From Paenibacillus sp. URB8-2 (GTDB lineage Bacteria > Bacillota > Bacilli > Paenibacillales > Paenibacillaceae): 64,000 bases of DNA. The stretch covers positions 4,588,001 to 4,652,000 of the forward strand of contig NZ_AP023239.1 of the NCBI RefSeq assembly GCF_013393385.1. The letters run 5' to 3'. The translations under genes and the position numbers were made by a program. The notes beneath the pieces are model-generated. The model was not told where the DNA came from. It saw only the letters and a program-made list of their open reading frames with translations, and ran no database searches. Below are positions 57,953-64,000 of this stretch, in pieces. Numbering within the stretch: position 1 is the stretch's first letter; every line of letters begins with the position of its first letter.

Positions 57953-58624
57953 TTACGATTGTCCCGCGGGACCTTGGGGCGGTTTCTGCCGAGAATCCCT
58001 GCCTTGAGCTTCGCGGCTCTGATACTCCCGGGACGGGTTCGGCTTCGGCTGGTTGTCCCGGCTTTGATTATCCCTCGCCTGATTATCGCGGGCTCCTTTT
58101 CTGCCCTGATAATCCTTGTTTCGGTTGTCTCTGCCGCGATCCTTGCCCGGTCTATCTTTGGAAGTATACTCTCTGGACGGCACCTCTCTGGAAACCGCCG
58201 ATTCCGCCTGAAACTTACGGGAGGAAACTTGCGGAATGCCCTCCTCTTTGGGAGCGCCCTCCTGGGAGACCGTCACCTTGCCCGGCACCTCCTTTGGAGC
58301 CTCGCCAGGCTCCTTAACCAGAATGTCTTTGGCATTCGGGTCTTTTTGAGCATCCTTCATCTTGCGGAGGACAAAATAGGCACAGCCGAAGTTGCAGTAT
58401 TCATTGATGTAATCGATCAGACCGGAAATGGCCGTATCCCGGTTCACTTTCGGATGGTTATCCCGGTAAAAACCTTTCAGGCGCAGCTGGCTGTAGCCCC
58501 AATCCCCGACAATATAATCGTAGCGCTCGAGCACCTCACTGTATCTTCCGCGGAAGCCTTCCGGATTCCAGCCCTCCTTATGGTTCACCATAAGCTCGTA
58601 ACATTTACCGCCTATAACGATCAA
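57953..58624 (-). CDS. yutD: YutD-family protein with long low-complexity tail
   Basis: 223 residues. The first 105 match YutD/DUF1027: YELMVNHKEGWNPEGFRGRYSEVLERYDYIVGD and INEYCNFGCAYFVLRKMKD. The remaining 115 are a charged, repetitive tail rich in Arg, Asp, Asn, Gln and Ser (RDNQARDNQSRDNQ). YutD itself is about 100 residues in Bacillus, so the tail is an extension. Function unknown; adjacency to lipA is conserved. Confidence 0.85.
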   Translation of the reverse strand: MIVIGGKCYELMVNHKEGWNPEGFRGRYSEVLERYDYIVGDWGYSQLRLKGFYRDNHPKVNRDTAISGLIDYINEYCNFGCAYFVLRKMKDAQKDPNAKDILVKEPGEAPKEVPGKVTVSQEGAPKEEGIPQVSSRKFQAESAVSREVPSREYTSKDRPGKDRGRDNRNKDYQGRKGARDNQARDNQSRDNQPKPNPSREYQSREAQGRDSRQKPPQGPAGQS

Positions 58625-58667
58625 GCAAGACTCGCCTGCCTTTCACAAAAAATATGTTACCATGCGG

Positions 58668-59570
58668 TCAGTTCGTTACCGTACGCCCCTCGCGGGTCTT
58701 CTCGGCTGACTGAACCTGCTCATGCGCATGGTAGGAGCTGCGCACGAGCGGTCCCGACTCAACGTGACTGAAGCCGCGCTTCAGTCCTTCTTCCTTCAGC
58801 CGTGCGAAATCTTCCGGCGGATAATATTTAACGACATTCAGATGCTGCGGGGAAGGCTGCAAATATTGACCCAGCGTAAGGATGTCGCAGTCCACCGCGC
58901 GCAAATCGTCCATCGCCTGCAAAATTTCGTCCCATTCTTCCCCTACTCCGAGCATGATGCTGGACTTTGTCGGAATGTCCGGTTTCATTTCCTTGGCCTG
59001 GCGCAGCAGTTCGAGGGAACGGCGGTATTTAGCCTTGGCGCGCACGCGGTCGGACATACGCTCGACCGTCTCGATATTATGGTTCAGAATGTCGGGCCTA
59101 CTGTCCATCACAATCTGCAGACTGCCCTGGTCGCCGAGGAAATCGGGAATGAGCACCTCCACGCTGCACAGCGGCAGGCGCCGGCGGATCGCAGCTACCG
59201 TCTCGGCAAAAATCTTTGCTCCGCCATCCTTCAGATCATCCCGCGCTACGCTTGTTACAACGCAGTGGCGCAGGTTCATACCTTCAGCGGCTTCGGCCAC
59301 CCGTTCCGGCTCCTGAAGATCCAGTTCGGTAGGCATCCCGGTGTTGACCGCGCAGAAGCGGCAGGCGCGGGTACAAATATCGCCCAGAATCATAAATGTA
59401 GCCGTCCGGTTCGCCCAACATTCATAAATATTCGGGCAGCGCGCCTCTTCGCAGACGGTATGTAAAGTTTTTGAACGCATCATACCTTTAATATCTTGAT
59501 AATTATCGCCGGTTGTCAGCTTAATACGAATCCAATCCGGCTTGGGTTGTTTAACGTCTTTTTTCGTCAT
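58668..59570 (-). CDS. lipA: lipoyl synthase LipA
   Basis: 300 residues with both Fe-S motifs: the auxiliary cluster [12 protein letters not shown] (Cys40, Cys45, Cys51) and the radical-[11 protein letters not shown] (Cys66, Cys70, Cys73). [21 protein letters not shown] is the conserved C-terminal end. It inserts two sulfurs into octanoyl groups on 2-oxoacid dehydrogenases and GcvH. The aco-type complex encoded at the right edge would be a client. The ATG follows AGAGGGGTTTGCTACC. Confidence 0.97.
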   Translation of the reverse strand: MTKKDVKQPKPDWIRIKLTTGDNYQDIKGMMRSKTLHTVCEEARCPNIYECWANRTATFMILGDICTRACRFCAVNTGMPTELDLQEPERVAEAAEGMNLRHCVVTSVARDDLKDGGAKIFAETVAAIRRRLPLCSVEVLIPDFLGDQGSLQIVMDSRPDILNHNIETVERMSDRVRAKAKYRRSLELLRQAKEMKPDIPTKSSIMLGVGEEWDEILQAMDDLRAVDCDILTLGQYLQPSPQHLNVVKYYPPEDFARLKEEGLKRGFSHVESGPLVRSSYHAHEQVQSAEKTREGRTVTN

Positions 59571-59809
59571 GGTAGCAAACCCCTCTCCGCCTGAATGTGA
59601 AAAGATGTTAAGTTACTGCCTTACATTATAACATGCGCCGTAGGGAATTGCCTGCTTTTGTGAAAGAAGGATGACAAAAGCAGTGCCGGACCGGAGAGGA
59701 ACTCCGGCTTCTTTTCTTTCCAATGGATAAAAAATGCGGATTTGTTCAATCTAAAAGAAAAGCTGCTGCTGTAATCGCCCTTATATCCGTAAAAAGGAGG
59801 CTTTACACC

Positions 59810-60910
59810 TTGCCGTTCCTAAGAATAAAAACGCGGCGGGCGCTGCTCACCGTGTCCGCGGCGGCCGTATTATGGGGAAGCTTCGGCGGGGCGGCTTTCG
59901 GAACCGCGGTTAATCCGGGAACCGGGGACAAAGGATTGTCCGCCCGGGGAAACCGCGTTGGCGCCCGAGCCGAAGCCGCTGCCGGCGGCATTATTGCCGC
60001 CCGCCAGGAGCTTTACGACCAAATGAGCGCAACCACAAATATTCCCTGGTACCGCCTGGCCGCCATTGATCAGTATGAACGAACCATTGCGAAAAAAGGA
60101 AAACCTCTGACCGGTGCGCCAGTCCGCCTCATCGGAATTGCGGTTCCCGAACCGGTATGGTGCGGCCCGCTGAATCCGGATCAGGAGGATACCTCTCCCT
60201 CGTCCATTTCCTTCTTCAGCGGTTTCGGGCGCGACGGTTCGGGAGACGGCAAAGCCGATCCGGGAAACGACATTGACGTTCTTTATAGTATGGCAGCCTA
60301 TCTGGCGAAATACGGGAACTCAGCCAGCGACTTTGGCATTGCCGTCTGGGAGTATTACCATAACGGACGAGCTTCCCAGCGCATCGACCAATTCGCCAAT
60401 CTGTACCGGCACTTTGGCCGGCTTGACCTTTCGGGCAGCGCCTTTCCTCTGCCGCTGGGCAACACGTACTCTTACCGGAGCACCTGGGGCAGCGGACGAA
60501 GCTGGGGCGGAGCACGCATCCATGAAGGCACCGACCTGTTCACGCCCCACGGCGTTACCGTACGGAGCACCTGCTACGGCGTTGTGGAGACCAAAGGCTG
60601 GAACCGCTACGGCGGCTGGCGGATCGGCATCCGCGACATCGAGAACCGCTACCATTATTACGCCCATCTGTCCGGCTTTGATAAATCGCTCTCCGCTGGC
60701 GATATCGTCAAGCCCGGACAGCAGATCGGCTGGGCCGGAAGCTCCGGATACGGCAAACCGGGTACGCAGGGGAAATTCCCGCCTCATCTGCATTACGGCA
60801 TCTATAAGGACCGCGGTCTTACGGAGTGGGCCTTCGACCCTTACCCGCTGCTGAAGCAGTGGGAGAATGCCGAACGAAAGGCGCTGATAAAGAATAGAAA
60901 GAGCCGCTGA
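59810..60910 (+). CDS. lytH: M23-family peptidase, LytH-like
   Basis: The TTG at 59810 behind AAAAGGAGGCTTTACACC starts 366 residues. A signal/anchor (residues 8-35), a linker and a helical part (DQMSATTNIPWYRLAAIDQYE) come first. The M23 domain follows at about 250-350: RIHEGTDLF and PHLHYGIYK carry the zinc ligands. LytH is an L-alanine-D-glutamate endopeptidase of spore-cortex formation in Bacillus, next to lipA as here. The assignment rests on domain order and synteny, and other M23 peptidases remain possible. Confidence 0.75.
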   Translation: MPFLRIKTRRALLTVSAAAVLWGSFGGAAFGTAVNPGTGDKGLSARGNRVGARAEAAAGGIIAARQELYDQMSATTNIPWYRLAAIDQYERTIAKKGKPLTGAPVRLIGIAVPEPVWCGPLNPDQEDTSPSSISFFSGFGRDGSGDGKADPGNDIDVLYSMAAYLAKYGNSASDFGIAVWEYYHNGRASQRIDQFANLYRHFGRLDLSGSAFPLPLGNTYSYRSTWGSGRSWGGARIHEGTDLFTPHGVTVRSTCYGVVETKGWNRYGGWRIGIRDIENRYHYYAHLSGFDKSLSAGDIVKPGQQIGWAGSSGYGKPGTQGKFPPHLHYGIYKDRGLTEWAFDPYPLLKQWENAERKALIKNRKSR

Positions 60911-60938
60911 GAAAGACGTGCGGCTCCTTTTTTTGTTG
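60900..60938 (+). terminator. intrinsic terminator after the M23 peptidase
   Basis: AGAGCCGCTGAG, loop and GTGCGGCTCC form a stem followed by seven T. Confidence 0.87.
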
Positions 60939-62903
60939 TCAGGCTTCATCCCGGCCGATTCCGTATTCCGCCAGTCTGCGGTACAAGGTCGATTTGCCGA
61001 TATGCAGCAGCCGGGCCGCCTCCACCACATTGCCGCCGCTTGCAGCCAGAGCGCGGCGGATGTTCTCCAGCTCGGTCTGCCGCATGCTCTTGACAGCCGG
61101 CAGGCCCGCAGGAGCGGACGCTTGAAAGCGCGTCAAGTGCGCGTCAGAGGGGCCGCTCTCCGTCTGGCGGACCGGAATGGCTTCCTTCTCGGCAATACAG
61201 TCCCCGGCGCTTAAATAATAGGCCCGCTGTACGGTATTTTGCAGTTCGCGCGCATTCCCTCTCCACTGACGGTCCTGCAATTTTTCCAGAAAGGCGCTGT
61301 CGAACCGTTTGGCCGGGCCGGGATTTTCCCGGTTGCATTTGCGCAGGAAGAGCCGGGCAAGCGGCGGTATATCCTCCGGCCGCTCCCGCAGCGGCAGCAG
61401 CTTGAGATTGATGACATTCAGCCGGTAATACAGGTCGCCCCGGTAAGCCTTTTGCCCCACTTCCTCCAGCAGATCCCGGTTGGTAGCCGCTATAACCCTG
61501 ACATCCAGCATCCGTTCATGCTTGCCGCCGATCCTCCGAACCTTGTGGTTGTCCAGCACCCGGAGGAGCTTCGCCTGAATCTCAAGAGACAGCTCCCCGA
61601 TTTCGTCCAGAAATAGCGTCCCCCCGTTCGCCAGTTCGAACTTTCCCGGGTTGCCTTCGCGCAATGCTCCCGTGAACGAGCCTTTCTCATAGCCGAACAG
61701 TTCACTTTCCACCAGTTCCTTGGGCAGCGCCGCGCAGTTAATGGCGATAAACGGTCCGTCCGCACGCGTGCTGGCGTTATGAATGGATTGGGCGAACAGT
61801 TCCTTGCCGGTGCCGCTTTCTCCTTCGATCAGAACCGTGCAGTTCGTTCTGGCGATTTTTCGGGCAAAATCGATCTGCTCCTTCATATAAGAATGATGAG
61901 TCACGATATCCTCAAACCGGTAGTTGGCCTTGAAGCCTGCCAGCTGGTTGACCTCCTTGCGGACCTGTACCGCTTCCCTTATCGTGAGCGATGCCCCGAC
62001 CACCCGTTCGTCCAACGTATACGGAAAGATATTGACCATGCACTCAATCTTCTTCCCCTTCACCGTAAGCGTGCAATCCGCATAACCGATGCGGCTCTTG
62101 TTCCTGAACACGCCCTCCAGATCGACATCCTGCAGCAATTCCTTTATGTCCAGCTCCCGAACCTCTTCCATCCCCAGCATAAAAATGGAAGCCAACCGTT
62201 CATTGAACTGCCGGATTTGGTATTCCGTATCGATCACCAGCAGCCCGTCCTGCATGGATTGAAACACGGCGTTCATCAACTGGTTCGTCTCCAGCACATT
62301 AAGCTGTTCTTCAATGCTGCTCACGGCGGAAACGACAATGCCAAAGGTATGGGGGTGCACGTCCTCCGCTTTGCCGGACAGATCGAGGCAGCCGATGACC
62401 CGACCGGAGCTGTCGTGAATAGGTGCCGCCGAGCAGGTCCAGGCGTGATGCGATTCGCAGTAATGTTCGTCCCCGAGCACCTGTATCGGCATGTCGTCCG
62501 TCAGCGCGGTTCCGACGGCGTTGGTGCCGACGCTGGCCTCATCCCACCTTGCCCCCTCGAAAAAATTCACCTTCGCACACTCGGGCTCAATCTCCTTGTT
62601 AAGCATCGTGCGGAGCAGAACACCGTCCTGATCCGTCAGCACAATGGCGTAAACCGTATCCTTGATCACCTGGTAGATGCTGTTCATAATCGGTTTGGCT
62701 ACGGAGACAAGCAGCCGCTTCTCTTCAAGCCGGAGCCGAAGCTCTTCCGCGGATACCTGTACCCCTTTTCCCTGCAGCGGGTTGACTCCGGCCGCCCGGC
62801 ATCTTAGCCAGGAAGCCGCGATTTCCGGACGTGTTCCTTCGGGAATTCTCCCGCATTCGGTAAAAGCTTCCCATCTGCTCATCGTATTCGGATAACTGAT
62901 CAT
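60939..62903 (-). CDS. acoR: sigma-54-dependent activator, AcoR-like
   Basis: 654 residues. An N-terminal GAF region (about 65-200; [22 protein letters not shown]), a PAS-like region, the AAA+ domain with Walker [13 protein letters not shown], the sigma-54 contact loop EKGSFTGA (GAFTGA variant), and a Fis-type HTH at the end ([22 protein letters not shown]). AcoR switches on an acetoin or 2-oxoacid dehydrogenase operon. It stands directly downstream of a dihydrolipoamide dehydrogenase gene, as in aco operons. Its own promoter is a normal sigma-A type at 62996-63024. Confidence 0.85.
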   Translation of the reverse strand: MISYPNTMSRWEAFTECGRIPEGTRPEIAASWLRCRAAGVNPLQGKGVQVSAEELRLRLEEKRLLVSVAKPIMNSIYQVIKDTVYAIVLTDQDGVLLRTMLNKEIEPECAKVNFFEGARWDEASVGTNAVGTALTDDMPIQVLGDEHYCESHHAWTCSAAPIHDSSGRVIGCLDLSGKAEDVHPHTFGIVVSAVSSIEEQLNVLETNQLMNAVFQSMQDGLLVIDTEYQIRQFNERLASIFMLGMEEVRELDIKELLQDVDLEGVFRNKSRIGYADCTLTVKGKKIECMVNIFPYTLDERVVGASLTIREAVQVRKEVNQLAGFKANYRFEDIVTHHSYMKEQIDFARKIARTNCTVLIEGESGTGKELFAQSIHNASTRADGPFIAINCAALPKELVESELFGYEKGSFTGALREGNPGKFELANGGTLFLDEIGELSLEIQAKLLRVLDNHKVRRIGGKHERMLDVRVIAATNRDLLEEVGQKAYRGDLYYRLNVINLKLLPLRERPEDIPPLARLFLRKCNRENPGPAKRFDSAFLEKLQDRQWRGNARELQNTVQRAYYLSAGDCIAEKEAIPVRQTESGPSDAHLTRFQASAPAGLPAVKSMRQTELENIRRALAASGGNVVEAARLLHIGKSTLYRRLAEYGIGRDEA

Positions 62904-62995
62904 TTCCGGTTCCCCCTCTATCGTACCCTTTCAGCCGGACATGCATATTTATATAGCCGCTTGTGTTGTATACGCTTACATCATTATCTATTCTT

Positions 62996-63024
62996 ATTAT
63001 AATTGTCCGCTCAAAGGTTGATAA
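62996..63024 (-). promoter_or_regulatory. promoter of the AcoR-like gene
   Basis: On the minus strand TTATCA (63019-63024) and TATAAT (62996-63001) are spaced by 17 bases. Confidence 0.55.
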
Positions 63025-63035
63025 CGGCAAAATAA

Positions 63036-63105
63036 CGGATAAGATGAACTTCTGATGACATATTCCCAAAATGGGAACCGGCCATCTTTCAGATCATCTT
63101 ATCCG
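63036..63105. terminator. inverted repeat after the dihydrolipoamide dehydrogenase gene
   Basis: CGGATAAGATGA and TCATCTTATCCG, 46 bases apart, form perfect 12-bp arms; TTCCCAAAATGGGAA is nested inside. There is no T run on either side, so it may be a factor-dependent terminator, an mRNA-stability hairpin or a regulator site. Confidence 0.45.
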
Positions 63106-63131
63106 TATGGCTGCACAGGGGAACGCCCAGT

Positions 63132-64000
63132 TTAATGTGAGTGGATTGCGCGGTGATGCACGGCAAGGGCGGCTTCCAGCAGAGCTTCGGAAACGGTTGG
63201 ATGAGCATGCACCGTCGTTTCGATCTCATCCAGCGTCGCTTCCAGCCGAAGCGCCAGCGCGCCCTGCGCGATCATATCCGTGGCCCTGGGACCGGCGATA
63301 TGCAGCCCGAGAATCTCGCCGCTCCGCGCATCGGTTACATATTTGACCAGCCCGTTCGTTTCACCCATGATCATGGACTTGCCGTTGGCCTGAAGCGGGA
63401 AACTCCCCGTCTTTACTTCCAATCCTTGCTCCCGGGCGTCTTCTTCGGTCAATCCGACCGAGGCCAGTTCCGGTCTCGTATACACGCAGGACGGGACGGT
63501 GCGGAAATCCACCGGAGACGGCTCGCCCATGATATGCTCGGCTGCAACGATGCCTTCCGCCGAGGCGACATGTGCCAGCATGATCCCGCCGACGCAGTCG
63601 CCGATGGCGTAAATGGACGGCACCGCCGTCCGCATGCTGCGGTCCACCTCGATGGCGCCCTTCTTCATGGAGACGCCGAGTTTCTCCAGGCCGAGTCCCG
63701 ACGTCTTCGGATGGCGGCCGATGGACAGCAGCACCTTCTCCGCTTTGACAGTTATCGGGCCCGAAGGGGATACCGCCTTGATGGACAGCCCTCCTGTTGG
63801 CGTTTGTTCGATGCGCTCAACCCGGGTTTCCGTATGAACATCTACGCCGGCGGCGGCGAATTCCTTCCGCAGGCAGCTGACGATGTCGCGATCCATCGCT
63901 GCGATCAGCTCCGGCAGCATCTCGATAATCGTAACCCTGCAGCCCAGGCTGCTGTATATACTGGCGAACTCGCAGCCGATTACCCCGCCACCGATAATGC
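63132..64000 (-). CDS. dihydrolipoamide dehydrogenase (partial, 5' end outside window)
   Basis: The C-terminal part of the protein: NAD-binding IIGGGVIGCEFASIYSSLG, AIGDCVGGIMLAHVASAEG, SCVYTRPELASVGLTEED, and the C-terminal active-site HAHPTVSEALLEA. It re-oxidises lipoyl groups of a 2-oxoacid or acetoin dehydrogenase complex, passing electrons to NAD. The frame runs beyond 64000; the N-terminal FAD region is missing here. With the adjoining AcoR-like activator it suggests an acoABCL-R operon entering from the right. Confidence 0.95.
   Translation of the reverse strand, partial: IIGGGVIGCEFASIYSSLGCRVTIIEMLPELIAAMDRDIVSCLRKEFAAAGVDVHTETRVERIEQTPTGGLSIKAVSPSGPITVKAEKVLLSIGRHPKTSGLGLEKLGVSMKKGAIEVDRSMRTAVPSIYAIGDCVGGIMLAHVASAEGIVAAEHIMGEPSPVDFRTVPSCVYTRPELASVGLTEEDAREQGLEVKTGSFPLQANGKSMIMGETNGLVKYVTDARSGEILGLHIAGPRATDMIAQGALALRLEATLDEIETTVHAHPTVSEALLEAALAVHHRAIHSH

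Overview
The window reads as a chromosomal segment of a spore-forming, Gram-positive bacterium of the Paenibacillus type. Pointers to this are an alpha/beta small acid-soluble spore protein, YlbJ, a YjcZ-like spore peptide, YycC, YutD, a futalosine-pathway menaquinone gene (MqnE), a SAM-I riboswitch on metNIQ, a T-box on trpS, an aco-type operon, and a nitrogenase-component-1-like gene at the left edge. No rRNA or tRNA gene was seen. The assignment is an inference from gene content; no taxonomic marker is present.

Layout. 1-2330: a partial nitrogenase-like gene, then a graveyard of a decayed ABC transporter and a decayed IS5-type transposase. 2332-16889: the outstanding feature, an integron-like cassette array. 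Sixteen unrelated, AT-rich genes, all on the minus strand, are each followed by an imperfectly palindromic site of about 115-181 bp that starts with a TAAC box and ends with a GTTA box, the layout of integron attC sites. Left and right arms co-vary between sites. At the upstream end lie a single TAAC half-site with three spaced direct repeats (attI-like) and one tyrosine recombinase gene. That recombinase has XerC/D-like spacing and lacks the insertion typical of IntI, so the system is either an unusual integron or a related, possibly undescribed cassette system.

17000-20600: Fe-S and menaquinone genes (HesB/IscA, mqnE, NDH-2-like, yuzB, NifU-like). 20700-24000: metQ-metI-metN with a SAM riboswitch, separated from metN by two copies of a roughly 100-bp hairpin repeat. 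24000-42900: a HEPN protein, UbiD-like decarboxylase, ctaA, thioredoxin, flippase, DUF456, HAD phosphatase, two tandem near-duplicate class B penicillin-binding proteins, a transglutaminase-like membrane protein, an MFS transporter, small Toprim, Sco, ctaB and a YfhP-like hydrolase. 43000-44550: an IS110-family element inserted inside a copy of the same hairpin repeat.

44600-64000: trpS with T-box, aldose epimerase, SASP, pepF, yycC, DUF2225, globin, ylbJ, NAD kinase, a stalk-domain protein and S41 peptidase pair, yutD, lipA, a LytH-like M23 peptidase, and an AcoR-like sigma-54 activator next to a dihydrolipoamide dehydrogenase that runs off the right edge.

The flanking chromosome is ordinary, GC-richer housekeeping DNA; the cassette array is clearly foreign in base composition and content (acetyltransferases, HEPN, restriction-like, immunity-like and lipoprotein genes). 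Three of its sixteen cassettes carry frameshifts.
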